64,000 nucleotides of DNA from SABI01 sp963677695 (GTDB taxonomy: Bacteria > Spirochaetota > Spirochaetia > Sphaerochaetales > Sphaerochaetaceae). The position numbers and the translations under genes were made by a program. Numbering within the stretch: the first letter of the stretch is position 1; each line of letters begins with the position of its first letter. The notes under the pieces were generated by a model. It saw only the letters and a list, made by a program, of their open reading frames with translations, ran no database searches and was not told where the DNA came from. Where the stretch lies: positions 620,001 to 684,000 of the forward strand of contig CAXXUJ010000002.1 of assembly GCA_963677695.2 (NCBI GenBank). The letters are read 5' to 3'. This document shows positions 9,223-18,060 of this stretch, piece by piece.

Positions 9223-10065
9223 ATGGCTGCTATTAGCGCAAAAATTGTAAAAGAACTGAGAGAAGTTACCGGTGCAGGTATGATGGACTGTAAGAAGGCC
9301 CTCGTCGAAGCAGACGGAGACTTCGCAAAGGCTGAAAAGCTTCTCAAGGAAATGGGTCTCGCTGCTGTTGCAAAACGTGCAGACAGAGCAACTGAGAACG
9401 GAGCGATCTTCGCAGGTTCAAGAAACGGCAAAGCCGTTCTTCTCGAGCTGGTATGTGAGACTGACTTCGTTGCAAAGAACGCTGACTTCATCGCTCTCGG
9501 TGAAAAGCTTGTCGATATGGTCATCGACAACGGCTACACCGAAAAGAATGACGCTCTTGAAGCAGAGGTCAAGAACCTGATCACAACAATCAAGGAAAAC
9601 ATGTCCCTCAGCCGCTTCCAGGTATGGGATATCGACGAGAATACCATTGTCGGATCATACGTCCACGAAGGTTCTCTCGCTACCATGGTATTCCTCTCTT
9701 CTGACGACACAAGCGTTCTTGCAAAGCCCGAAGTTGCAGAGCTGGCCAATGACCTCGCTCTCCACGTAGCTGCTTTCACTCCCGCTTACCTTTCTAAGGA
9801 TAGCGTAGATGCTTCTTACATCGAAGAGAACACAGAAATCTTCATGAAGCAGGCAGCTTCCCTCGGCAAGCCCGAGAAGGTTCTTGCAGGAATCGTACAG
9901 GGTAAGATGAACAAGCACCTCTCAGAGATCTGTTTCGTTCTTCAGCCGTTTGTCAAAGATGACAGCATGAGCGTTGAGAAGAAAGTTGCTGAAATCGGAA
10001 AGGCAGCCGGCGGTTCACTCAAGGTTGTCAATTACGCATTCTACAAGGTCGGTGTTGCTCAGTAA
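9223..10065 (+). CDS. tsf: Elongation factor Ts
   Basis: 280 residues, the normal length. EF-Ts is the nucleotide-exchange factor of EF-Tu. The N-terminal UBA-like region shows VKELREVTGAGMMDCKKAL, followed by the first signature ELVCETDFVAKN around residue 75, which contacts EF-Tu. It follows rpsB by 20 bases with an AGAGG site. A stem-loop with a short T-run lies directly after the stop and before frr, so part of the transcript probably ends here. Confidence 0.98.
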   Translation: MAAISAKIVKELREVTGAGMMDCKKALVEADGDFAKAEKLLKEMGLAAVAKRADRATENGAIFAGSRNGKAVLLELVCETDFVAKNADFIALGEKLVDMVIDNGYTEKNDALEAEVKNLITTIKENMSLSRFQVWDIDENTIVGSYVHEGSLATMVFLSSDDTSVLAKPEVAELANDLALHVAAFTPAYLSKDSVDASYIEENTEIFMKQAASLGKPEKVLAGIVQGKMNKHLSEICFVLQPFVKDDSMSVEKKVAEIGKAAGGSLKVVNYAFYKVGVAQ

Positions 10066-10082
10066 CATCTGACACGAACTAT

Positions 10083-10113
10083 ATGAGGCCGTCGGCAGCG
10101 ACGGTCTCATTTT
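10083..10113 (+). terminator. Terminator-like hairpin between tsf and frr
   Basis: ATGAGGCCGTC (10083-10093) pairs with GACGGTCTCAT (10100-10110) over 11 bp with one G-U pair and the loop GGCAGC, followed by TTT. The stem is strong but the T-run is short and is followed by the frr Shine-Dalgarno. This suggests partial termination or an attenuator separating rpsB-tsf from frr. Confidence 0.6.
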
Positions 10114-10123
10114 GGAGGCTATG

Positions 10124-10678
10124 ATGAAAGATATTTTAGATACTTGTGAATCTAGAATGGACAAGAGTGTAAGTGCTCTCGTAACTGAATACGGCGCCCT
10201 GCGCACTGGCAGAGCCTCTGCCGCCCTCTTTGATAAGATCAAAGTTGATTATTACGGAGCGGAGACTCCCCTTTCACAGGTTGCGAGTGTCTCTGTACCT
10301 GAAGCGCGACTCGTCGTGATTCAGCCCTGGGATAAATCTTTACTCGGTCCTATCGAAAAAGCGATCCTGAAGAGTGAACTCTCACTCAACCCCAACAACG
10401 ATGGAAAACTCCTGAGAATCAATTTTCCTCCCCTCACTGAACAGAGAAGAAAGGAACTTGCAAAATCAGCAAAGCAGACTGCAGAGCAGTACAAGGTAGC
10501 AGTGCGTAACATAAGACGTGATGCAATCGACGAGCTGAAGAAAAAGCAGAAGGCAAGTGAAATTTCTGAAGATGAGCAGAAAGATGGAGAAACAAAGATT
10601 CAGAAGATGACAGATACCTACATCCAGAACATCTCTGATCTCGCCAGCGAGAAAGAGAAAGAGATTCTGGAGATCTGA
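10124..10678 (+). CDS. frr: Ribosome recycling factor
   Basis: 184 residues, standard length. RRF acts with EF-G to split post-termination ribosomes. The family block ALRTGRASAALFDKIKVDYYG is near the N-terminus, and PPLTEQRRKELAKSAK is near residue 115. Start choice: GGAGG at 10114-10118 is five bases from ATG 10124 and two from ATG 10121; a TTG at 10112 lies on the ribosome site itself and is rejected. First gene of frr-uppS-cdsA-dxr-rseP, an order common in bacteria. Confidence 0.97.
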   Translation: MKDILDTCESRMDKSVSALVTEYGALRTGRASAALFDKIKVDYYGAETPLSQVASVSVPEARLVVIQPWDKSLLGPIEKAILKSELSLNPNNDGKLLRINFPPLTEQRRKELAKSAKQTAEQYKVAVRNIRRDAIDELKKKQKASEISEDEQKDGETKIQKMTDTYIQNISDLASEKEKEILEI

Positions 10679-10681
10679 TAC

Positions 10682-11404
10682 GTGGGAACCATTCAAGCAC
10701 CGAACCAGGATACATATCCAAAGCATATCGGGATCATCATGGACGGAAACGGGAGATGGGCGAAAAAACGCTCACTTCCCCGTTCCATGGGACACTTTGA
10801 GGGAGTGAAGGCTGCTAAACGGATCGTGAAAGCTGCCTCAGATCTCAACATTCCCTATCTCACCTACTACGCCTTCTCTACTGAGAACTGGTCTCGACCA
10901 CCCAAGGAAGTTGAGTACCTGATGAACCTCTTCTCTACCCGTATCTTCAGTGAGATAGATTTCTATAACTCGGTCGGTGCAAAGGTTGTTGTACGGGGCG
11001 ACATGTCCCGATTCCCTGAAGCAGTGAAAAAAGCTGTGAAAGTGACACAGGAGGCAACTGCCCACAACACTCGCCTTACTGTTGCCCTTGCAATCAACTA
11101 CGGTGGACAGGATGAAATCGTCCGTGCAGTGAACTCCTGGCTCACAGTCCGCTCTGATAATGAAAAACTGGACATAGACAAGGTCAGAACCTACTTCGAT
11201 CACCCTGAAATTCCTGTGGTTGATTACATTGTAAGGACAGCAGGCGAAAAAAGGATCAGCAACTTCCTTCTCTGGGAAGCCGCCTACGCAGAGTTCATGT
11301 TCTATGATACACTTTGGCCTGACTGGAAACATGAGAACCTGGTTGAAGCATGTGAGGAATATGTGAAACGTATTCGAAAGTTTGGAGGTGTTCTTGATGA
11401 ATAG
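10682..11404 (+). CDS. uppS: Isoprenyl (undecaprenyl) diphosphate synthase
   Basis: 240-residue cis-prenyltransferase that extends farnesyl diphosphate to the C55 lipid carrier for cell-wall and other glycan synthesis. Seen: IGIIMDGNGRWAKKR with the catalytic Asp, TYYAFSTENWSRP, AINYGGQDEI and the C-terminal DYIVRTAGEKRISNFLLW. GTG start three bases after frr, with GGAG inside the frr end. Its last eight bases overlap cdsA. Confidence 0.96.
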   Translation: MGTIQAPNQDTYPKHIGIIMDGNGRWAKKRSLPRSMGHFEGVKAAKRIVKAASDLNIPYLTYYAFSTENWSRPPKEVEYLMNLFSTRIFSEIDFYNSVGAKVVVRGDMSRFPEAVKKAVKVTQEATAHNTRLTVALAINYGGQDEIVRAVNSWLTVRSDNEKLDIDKVRTYFDHPEIPVVDYIVRTAGEKRISNFLLWEAAYAEFMFYDTLWPDWKHENLVEACEEYVKRIRKFGGVLDE

Positions 11405-12245
11405 TGTGGCAAAGCGTCTGATTCTTACATTCACTTCAGTACCCGCGCTCCTTCTTTTCATGTACTTCCTCCCCCAATATGATCATCTGGCCTTCGCTCT
11501 TCTGACCGTAGCCGCCATGGCCATCGCAACAGTTGAGATGCACCATATGTTCGTTCCCTGGAACAAACCGAGACCACTTCAGGTCAGCGCCTATGCGCTC
11601 TTCCCTTTTATTCTCTATATTCAGAAACATTTTGACATAGCGTATCCCATCACAGCACTGTACGGAGCACTTCTCGTCCTCATCATATTCGCCGTTGAAA
11701 TCTTCAGGGGTGAACATGATCAGTTTGAACGGTGCATTGAGAAGGTAGCAAAATATCTTCTCCTTCTTGCCTATCCTTCGATCCTTTCTCTTCACCTGAC
11801 TGAAATCCTCTTTTTACAGAACCCGGGAAATCTTCTCCTCCTCCTTTTCTCCCTTGTATTTGCCAATGACTCTCTCGCCTATGTGTTCGGCATGCTCTTC
11901 GGGAAGAACAACAGGAATATCGTGAAGGTATCTCCCAATAAATCAATGGCTGGTTTTATCGGAGGAATCATTGGAGCAATCATCGCATCCTTCCTCTACT
12001 ACTTCTTCTCTCCGGTCATTGCAGGTATGTTCTCTCCTGTATCACTGGTTCTTCTTGCAACCGCTTCTGCGATCGCCGGGGATGCCGGTGACCTCGTTGA
12101 ATCGATGTTCAAGAGAAATGCGGGGATCAAGGATTCAGGAAAGATCATCATGGGCCGTGGAGGCCTCATGGATTCAATAGACTCTCTCCTGTTCATCGCT
12201 CCTGTTTTCTACTATATCGTTCTCTTTGTACAACAGGGGGCATAA
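11397..12245 (+). CDS. cdsA: Phosphatidate cytidylyltransferase (CDP-diglyceride synthase)
   Basis: About 282 residues with 7-8 hydrophobic segments, an inner-membrane enzyme making CDP-diacylglycerol from CTP and phosphatidate. The C-terminal signature is present in a variant form, FKRNAGIKDSGKIIMGRGG followed by LMDSID: the KD pair and the second Asp are kept, but the usual PGHGG is MGRGG and DRxD is DSxD. ATG 11397 is chosen because GGAGG lies six bases upstream and it gives an eight-base overlap with uppS. The stop shares one base with the dxr start (TAATG). Confidence 0.93.
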   Translation: MNSVAKRLILTFTSVPALLLFMYFLPQYDHLAFALLTVAAMAIATVEMHHMFVPWNKPRPLQVSAYALFPFILYIQKHFDIAYPITALYGALLVLIIFAVEIFRGEHDQFERCIEKVAKYLLLLAYPSILSLHLTEILFLQNPGNLLLLLFSLVFANDSLAYVFGMLFGKNNRNIVKVSPNKSMAGFIGGIIGAIIASFLYYFFSPVIAGMFSPVSLVLLATASAIAGDAGDLVESMFKRNAGIKDSGKIIMGRGGLMDSIDSLLFIAPVFYYIVLFVQQGA

Positions 12246-13396
12246 TGAGAAACCGTATCCGGGTTATCATTTTAGGAGCCACAGGTTCTATCGGAACGAC
12301 TGCACTCACCTCACTTGAAAAGTACCGTGACCTGTTCGAGGTCGTCGGTCTCTCCTGCCATGGGAAAACAGATCAGATGGTTCAGTGGGCAACCAGATTC
12401 GATGTAAAGCATCTCTGTATTACCGACACCTCAGCCAAGGCCCCGTCCATTGAGGCTATCATCTATCGGGGTACCGAAGGTCTCAAACAGATGATCGAAG
12501 AGGTCGAATGTGATGTCGTACTTAACGGTATCAGCGGATCTGCAGGTATGATTCCTTCGTTCACTTCCCTTACTGCCGGTAAAGACCTTGCCCTTGCCAA
12601 TAAAGAAAGTGTTGTAATGGGAGGTGATCTCCTGTTTGCTGCAGCGGAGAAAACCGGTGCAGCTATCATCCCGGTAGACTCAGAACACTCGACGATCAAC
12701 GCTCTGATCGGAGCACATGGGAAGGAATCAATCGATTCAGTCATCATTACCGCGAGTGGCGGTCCTTTCAGGAACCACACGCTTCATCAGATGAAGGATG
12801 TGAGTGTTGAAGATGCCCTTGCCCACCCTACCTGGTCAATGGGAAGGAAAATTTCCATCGACTCGGCAACACTGGCAAACAAAGGACTTGAGGTGATTGA
12901 AGCTTCTTATCTGTTCAATCTTCCCTCAGATAAGATCGAGGTTGTTGTCCACCCGCAGTCCATCGTTCACTCAATGGTCCGACTGATCAACGGAGCGGTC
13001 TACTCACAGATGTCTCCTCCGAGTATGGCCCTTCCGATCATGGAGGCGATCAATATAAGAAACTATCCACTGTCAAAAGTGGTGCCCCCTCTTGAATTCT
13101 CCCCTCTGGATCTTCATTTTTCTCAGTGGGACGGCCTTCGGTTCCCGATGCTTTCCCATGCCTACCGATCGATTGAAGAGAGCGGCTCCTATCCCATAGC
13201 CTTCAACCAGGCAAACGAGGTTGCAGTTGATTTCTTCCTGAACGGAAAGATTGGATTCCTTTCCATCGCAGATATCGTAGAGGACGTGCTTCAGGGCGAT
13301 TATTCTGCCTCTGCTCATTCGTTATCCGATATCATACAAATCGATGCTTCAGTGAAATCAAGAGCTGAAAAGATTGCTCGCAGGTTCATGAAGTGA
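12245..13396 (+). CDS. dxr: 1-deoxy-D-xylulose 5-phosphate reductoisomerase
   Basis: 383-residue enzyme of the MEP isoprenoid pathway; it converts DXP to 2-C-methylerythritol 4-phosphate using NADPH. NADPH-binding GATGSIGTTAL is at the N-terminus, and the metal- and substrate-binding motifs are PVDSEHSTINAL, TASGGPFR, HPTWSMGRKISIDSATLANK and FNQANEVAV. Complete and of normal length. It shows that isoprenoids, including the UppS substrate, are made by the MEP route. Overlaps cdsA by one base and rseP by four (GTGA). Confidence 0.97.
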   Translation: MRNRIRVIILGATGSIGTTALTSLEKYRDLFEVVGLSCHGKTDQMVQWATRFDVKHLCITDTSAKAPSIEAIIYRGTEGLKQMIEEVECDVVLNGISGSAGMIPSFTSLTAGKDLALANKESVVMGGDLLFAAAEKTGAAIIPVDSEHSTINALIGAHGKESIDSVIITASGGPFRNHTLHQMKDVSVEDALAHPTWSMGRKISIDSATLANKGLEVIEASYLFNLPSDKIEVVVHPQSIVHSMVRLINGAVYSQMSPPSMALPIMEAINIRNYPLSKVVPPLEFSPLDLHFSQWDGLRFPMLSHAYRSIEESGSYPIAFNQANEVAVDFFLNGKIGFLSIADIVEDVLQGDYSASAHSLSDIIQIDASVKSRAEKIARRFMK

Positions 13397-14742
13397 GCAC
13401 CTTCATCTCTTTTTTCATAGGTATCGCATCAATCGCTCTAATGGTTACAGTTCATGAGGCCGGGCACTTCTTCGGAGCCCGCATCAGCGGCATCACAGTC
13501 GAAACCTTTGCCATTGGATGGGGAAGGGCTATCAAGAGATGGCGTAAGAACGGTATCGAGTACAGGATAAATATATTCCCTCTTGGAGGCTACTGCAAAC
13601 TGAAGGGTGCCGAAGATCTCATTGCATCCCAGGAGAGACATGAATCCGAGATGGTTCATGTATCGAGCGGTTCCATATTCGCAGCCCACCCTCTTAAAAG
13701 AATTCTCACCTACCTTGCAGGTCCACTGATGAATCTTATCTTTGCTGCTCTTCTCTTTATTCCTTTTTTCATGCTTCCCTACTCTTCTTTCAGCGATCCC
13801 TCTTCTGTGATCGTCTCAAGCGAGTATCCCCTGATCTATGGAGAGAGTGAGAATGCAGCAGAGCGTGGAGGGATGAAATCGGGAGATACGATCCTCTCTC
13901 TTGACGGACATGAAGTGAGAAATTTTCAGGATATCTCAACATTCATGACAACGTATGATTCTCATGAACCGATTGCAGTGAACGTCCTGAGAGACGGAAG
14001 TACCCTGGAACTCTCCATCCTTCCTCAGAAAACCGATAACCGATACCTTCTCGGAGTATCTTCAGCCCTGACACCCATCCTCTCGGAAGTTGATCCGATC
14101 AGTCCAGAGTCTATGGCAGGGATGAAAGCAGGTGATACCATCCTTTCCGTAGATGAGAAGGCCACACCCTACATGGCAGACGTTCTGAGCGCCTATCTGA
14201 ACGCCGCGGGAAAAATGAGGGTTGAGGTACTGCATGAAGATGGCACGACAGAGATCTGTTCCTTTATTCCTGAGCGGACAACGGAAGGAAATGTCATTGC
14301 ACATATCACTTTTAAGCGGGATACAATGTACAATGAAGGACTCTCATTGCCGAGTGGTGTTTTAGCAGCTATGAGAGAGACTGGGTCCATGATTTCTGAG
14401 ACACTGCAGCTCTTCAGTCAGCTGGTCACAGGAAAGATGGAGGCAGGCAGTTCACTTGCAGGTCCCTTGCGCATCAGTTATGTGATTGGAGCGACCTTCT
14501 CAGCAGGTATGAGAAGTTTTCTTCAGCTCCTTGCTATGGTGAGCATATCACTGGGAATCGCAAACCTCATTCCCCTTCCCGCTCTTGACGGTGGTTCAAT
14601 CGTCTTATCGGTCATTGAATGGGTACGGAGAAAAAGACTCCCGGTGGGAATCTACATCAAGTATCAGTCAGTGGGTCTTGTCATTCTTTCTCTGCTTATT
14701 CTTTTCGTGCTTTTCAGCGATGCGAGATTCTTTCTCTCATGA
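13393..14742 (+). CDS. rseP: RseP-type site-2 intramembrane zinc metalloprotease
   Basis: 449-residue inner-membrane protease of the S2P family. The zinc site HEAGHFFGAR is in the first membrane segment (around residue 18-27), and the third ligand lies in the C-terminal LPALDGGS motif. Two PDZ-like domains fill the periplasmic part, recognisable by GGMKSGDTILSLDG and AGMKAGDTILSVDE. In E. coli RseP cleaves anti-sigma factor RseA and signal peptide remnants; the substrate here is unknown. Last gene of the frr operon, converging on dnaB with 19 bases between stops. Confidence 0.95.
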   Translation: MSTFISFFIGIASIALMVTVHEAGHFFGARISGITVETFAIGWGRAIKRWRKNGIEYRINIFPLGGYCKLKGAEDLIASQERHESEMVHVSSGSIFAAHPLKRILTYLAGPLMNLIFAALLFIPFFMLPYSSFSDPSSVIVSSEYPLIYGESENAAERGGMKSGDTILSLDGHEVRNFQDISTFMTTYDSHEPIAVNVLRDGSTLELSILPQKTDNRYLLGVSSALTPILSEVDPISPESMAGMKAGDTILSVDEKATPYMADVLSAYLNAAGKMRVEVLHEDGTTEICSFIPERTTEGNVIAHITFKRDTMYNEGLSLPSGVLAAMRETGSMISETLQLFSQLVTGKMEAGSSLAGPLRISYVIGATFSAGMRSFLQLLAMVSISLGIANLIPLPALDGGSIVLSVIEWVRRKRLPVGIYIKYQSVGLVILSLLILFVLFSDARFFLS

Positions 14743-14761
14743 AGAGAGTTCAGATATTTGA

Positions 14762-16141
14762 TTAGGAATACTGCTCGAGTTCTACGAACCTTACAAGCTG
14801 TTTCTGGAATCCCATGGTGAACACACCTGTTTCACCGTTACGCTGTTTTGCGAGAATGATCTTTGTTTCCTGAACGGGGAACCCGTTCATCATCACCTGA
14901 TTCTCATTCCCTTCTCCGTTCTTCTCATCGTATTCGCTGAGACGTTCACGGTGGAGGAAGAGAACGACATCGGCATCCTGCTCGACAGAACCTGATTCCC
15001 TGATATTCGCAAGGTTCGGTTCCTTACCTTCAGCATCACGCGATACCTGAGAAAGGGCGACGATAGGGATCCTGAGCTCACGGGCAAGCGATTTCATAGA
15101 CCTCGAAATCTCTGCAACCTGTTCATGACGTGGCACGTTCGGTCCGCTTTCCGGGTTGATGAGGGAAAGGTAGTCAATGAAGAGAATCTGAATGTCCTTC
15201 TCCCTTTTCATCCTTCTTGCCTGACTTCTCAGATCGAACAGTTTGATATTAGGAGTATCCTGAATGATCAGTTTTCCTTCATAGATTCTGCTTGCCGCAT
15301 CGATGATGGCGTTGGTATCCTGAGAGCGCAAGATAGCATTACGGATACGTTTTGAATCTACATGGGCTTCGGCTGACAGGATACGTTCCATGATTGCCAT
15401 GCTTGTCATTTCAGCTGAGAAGAAGCCTGTCGGTATTTTTCTGTGGATAGCGATATCGATAGCCATCGAGATGGCAAAGGCTGTCTTACCTACAGAGGGT
15501 CTCGCTCCGATGACGATATACTCGCCGGGTCTGAACCCTCCGGTCATATCATCAAGACGGGAAAAACCGCATTTGACTCCTTCGACATTTCCATGCTGAA
15601 CACGTTCCATCAGATGGTCGACGGTTGATCGAACAAGAGTGGATCCATCCTTGTAGCTCTCACTGAACATTTCAGTGGAGATCTGAAGGTCACTCAGTTT
15701 ATGCTCACCTTCGTCTAGAATTTCATCGATCTCTTTGGAATCATCATATGCAGAGTCATAGAGATTTGATGAAAGGGTGAGAAGAGAACGTCTCAGGGAG
15801 AGAGACTGCACTATCTTCGCGTAATAGATTGCGTTTGTGATTGTGGGGACATCACTGGTGAGGCCGGCGATATACGCCATGCCGCCACACAGGTCAAGGA
15901 GCTTCTGGCTCCTGAGAAAATCTGTAATAGTGATCAGATCGATCGTCTGACCACTATGTTCATTGTGAAATGAGAGTATGGCATCGTAGAGGGCCGCATG
16001 AGCAGGAGAATAGAAATCATCCTTTCTCAACGACTGAGAAACCTCATGAAACGCATCAGAGCTTAACAGGATCGCTCCCAGTACAGCTTTCTCTGCATCT
16101 ATATTATGGGGAGGAATTCTCCCCCCTGCGAAATCTGCCAC
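14762..16141 (-). CDS. dnaB: Replicative DNA helicase DnaB
   Basis: About 459 residues. The N-terminal domain starts PPHNIDAEKAVLGAIL. The RecA-like domain has Walker A GARPSVGKTAFAIS, FFSAEM, Walker B ILFIDYLSLI, and the arginine-finger and DNA-loop region beginning VALSQVSRDAEGKEPNLANI. DnaB is the hexameric fork helicase. GTG 16141 is preferred because GGG of TAAGGG lies eight bases upstream; TTG 16147 is the alternative. It is the last gene of the rpsF-ssb-rpsR-DUF2232-rplI-dnaB cluster. Confidence 0.97.
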   Translation of the reverse strand: MADFAGGRIPPHNIDAEKAVLGAILLSSDAFHEVSQSLRKDDFYSPAHAALYDAILSFHNEHSGQTIDLITITDFLRSQKLLDLCGGMAYIAGLTSDVPTITNAIYYAKIVQSLSLRRSLLTLSSNLYDSAYDDSKEIDEILDEGEHKLSDLQISTEMFSESYKDGSTLVRSTVDHLMERVQHGNVEGVKCGFSRLDDMTGGFRPGEYIVIGARPSVGKTAFAISMAIDIAIHRKIPTGFFSAEMTSMAIMERILSAEAHVDSKRIRNAILRSQDTNAIIDAASRIYEGKLIIQDTPNIKLFDLRSQARRMKREKDIQILFIDYLSLINPESGPNVPRHEQVAEISRSMKSLARELRIPIVALSQVSRDAEGKEPNLANIRESGSVEQDADVVLFLHRERLSEYDEKNGEGNENQVMMNGFPVQETKIILAKQRNGETGVFTMGFQKQLVRFVELEQYS

Positions 16142-16152
16142 GGGCAAAACCC

Positions 16153-16746
16153 TTACTCTTTGTCTTCTTCAGCTTCCTCAGCTGCAGTCTCTTCGACTTC
16201 TTCAGCTGCTGCTTCTTCGATGACTTCTTCTTCAACAACTTCAACAGTCTCTTCAACTGCTGCTGCTTCGGCTTCAGCCTTTTCAGCATCCTTTACTGCC
16301 TTCTCGCTGAGAACTTCAATCTTCATTGTTGCGCTCTCACCTTCATAGAGGCGGATCTTGATACTGTAAGTACCGATAGCTTTGATATCGTGAGAAGATA
16401 CTTCGATTCTCTTCTTTTCGATCTCGATGCCTTCTGCAGCCAGTGCTTCCATGATCATGGTGTTGGTCACTGAACCGAACAGCTTTCCGGTCTCACCGGC
16501 AGAAACAGTAAGAGAGAGAGTCATTGCATCGAGCTTCTCCTTGAGAGATGCCGCTGCCTGTCTCTTATCTTCCTTTCTCTTCTCGATGGCCTTTGCCTTA
16601 CCGGCGAACATAGCCTGATTAGCCTTGTTGAACAGAACTGCAATATTTCTGGGAAGGAGGTAATTCCGTGCGTAGCCGTTCTTGACTTCTACGACGTCTC
16701 CTTCTTCTCCGAGATTATGAACATCCTGATTTAAAATAATTTTCAT
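16153..16746 (-). CDS. rplI: 50S ribosomal protein L9 with acidic C-terminal extension
   Basis: About 197 residues, against roughly 150 for ordinary bL9. The start MKIILNQDVHNLGEEGDVVE and NGYARNYLLPRNIA are canonical, and the C-terminal globular domain ends near residue 150. The remaining 45-50 residues are almost only Glu, Ala and Val with a few Lys, like the tail of S2 in this window. ATG 16746 gives the canonical N-terminus; ATG 16755 is too close to its GGAG. It lies six bases upstream of dnaB. Confidence 0.95.
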   Translation of the reverse strand: MKIILNQDVHNLGEEGDVVEVKNGYARNYLLPRNIAVLFNKANQAMFAGKAKAIEKRKEDKRQAAASLKEKLDAMTLSLTVSAGETGKLFGSVTNTMIMEALAAEGIEIEKKRIEVSSHDIKAIGTYSIKIRLYEGESATMKIEVLSEKAVKDAEKAEAEAAAVEETVEVVEEEVIEEAAAEEVEETAAEEAEEDKE

Positions 16747-16761
16747 AATTCCCATTTCTCC

Positions 16762-17715
16762 TTAATTATCTTTACGATATGCGACCCATGTCTCGCTGAT
16801 TCCCAGTAATGAGAAGGCAAGAAATGCGACCACATTAATTCCCGGCAGCACCATCAGCATGAGGGAGAGATTGAACGTTCTCAGAACTCTGAGTTCGCCC
16901 AGACGCTTCTTCAGCAGATAGACAGCTATCGAGACTCCATGTACCGCATAGAGCAGAACCACAGCGCTGCTTATGTTGTACGCGACACATTCCAACAGTG
17001 TCGAATCGGTAAAAAACGTTACAAGTACGAGAGTGAATGATCCGAGAAGGACCCACACGGTATCGTAAGGGACCCTCCACCTCAACATCCGCTGTTCGAA
17101 TGAGGGTGAATTCCGGTGAAGGAACAGCTCCGTGATGTAGACGGCTGCAGAGAACTGTACAAGGTAGATGAAGAGTGCGAAGCGGATAATCACCGCATTC
17201 ACGAAATCTGTCATTGACCCGATGTCTGCTGACGCCATCTGAGTTCCCATCAGCATCTGAACGACTGACTGAAGGACCTGCTGATACATCTCAAGGGTGT
17301 TCCTGGAGCTTTCACTATCTCCAAGTAACCATAGTACTATAAAAAAACCAGCTACAACAACGAAAGATACTGCGTAGATCAGGCGTATGAAATAGCGCCT
17401 GTGGCTTGTCAACATCCATATCCCGCTCGAAATAAGCAGTGACAACGGCATGAACAGACCGACTACCAGTACACCCGTTACTGTACTCATATCCTGAAAA
17501 AGCCCGTTCAGCTGTATCGTGTGAAGTATTGCGACCGCAAGGACTACGAGTCCCACCATCACACTCTTCTTCCACATGCCATCAAGCCTATCGTTCATCA
17601 GAAGCAGAGGCACAATGCTCAGCGCTCCTGAAGATGTCACCATATAGATCACGAATGAGATCCCAGCAGGTAACAGCAGATCGACCAGCAGACGGCGGCT
17701 GTCAAACTCTTTCAT
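16762..17715 (-). CDS. DUF2232 (YybS-like) integral membrane protein
   Basis: 317 residues with about eight hydrophobic segments, for example LLLPAGISFVIYMVTSSGAL at the N-terminus and LMVLPGINVVAFLAFSLLG at the C-terminus. Composition and position between rpsR and rplI match the YybS/DUF2232 family found at the same place in Firmicutes. Function is unknown. It is in the same run of minus-strand genes as its neighbours, 12 bases after rpsR and six before rplI. Assignment rests mainly on context and topology. Confidence 0.65.
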   Translation of the reverse strand: MKEFDSRRLLVDLLLPAGISFVIYMVTSSGALSIVPLLLMNDRLDGMWKKSVMVGLVVLAVAILHTIQLNGLFQDMSTVTGVLVVGLFMPLSLLISSGIWMLTSHRRYFIRLIYAVSFVVVAGFFIVLWLLGDSESSRNTLEMYQQVLQSVVQMLMGTQMASADIGSMTDFVNAVIIRFALFIYLVQFSAAVYITELFLHRNSPSFEQRMLRWRVPYDTVWVLLGSFTLVLVTFFTDSTLLECVAYNISSAVVLLYAVHGVSIAVYLLKKRLGELRVLRTFNLSLMLMVLPGINVVAFLAFSLLGISETWVAYRKDN

Positions 17716-17727
17716 CGCCGAAAACTC

Positions 17728-18036
17728 TTACTTTCTGTCGAAAGGAAGGTATGCGAGCACACGTGCACGCTTGATTTCGGTGGTAAGTGCTCTCTGGTGC
17801 TTAGCACAGTTACCGGTAATGCGGCTGGGGAGGATCTTTCCTCTCTCGGTCACATATCGTCTCAGCATGTCGGGGTTCTTGTAATCTGCGACAAGACCCT
17901 GTGTACAGAACTTACAGACCTTCTTCTTGAAAGGTCCTCTCTTGTTGAAACGACGTCCGGTGTTACCACCTCTTCCGCCATCTCTGTCATCACGACCGTC
18001 ACGGCCGCTTACATTTCTTTCTTTATCATCTGCCAT
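17728..18036 (-). CDS. rpsR: 30S ribosomal protein S18
   Basis: 102 residues. The bS18 core is clear in KVCKFCTQGLVADYKNPDML and RGKILPSRITGNCAKHQRAL, including Cys pairs of the zinc-binding type. About 30 N-terminal residues rich in Gly, Arg and Asp precede the core and make it longer than the usual 75-80. S18 forms a heterodimer with S6 on the platform of the 30S subunit, and rpsF lies in the same operon. An AGGAG lies ten bases before the ATG. Confidence 0.97.
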   Translation of the reverse strand: MADDKERNVSGRDGRDDRDGGRGGNTGRRFNKRGPFKKKVCKFCTQGLVADYKNPDMLRRYVTERGKILPSRITGNCAKHQRALTTEIKRARVLAYLPFDRK

Positions 18037-18060
18037 GTAATGTATTCTCCTCTTGCAGTG

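Noticed and set aside
10112..10123. TTG start for frr, three to four codons upstream
   Set aside because: The TTG lies on the GGAGG ribosome site itself; ATG 10124 has proper spacing and gives the usual N-terminus.
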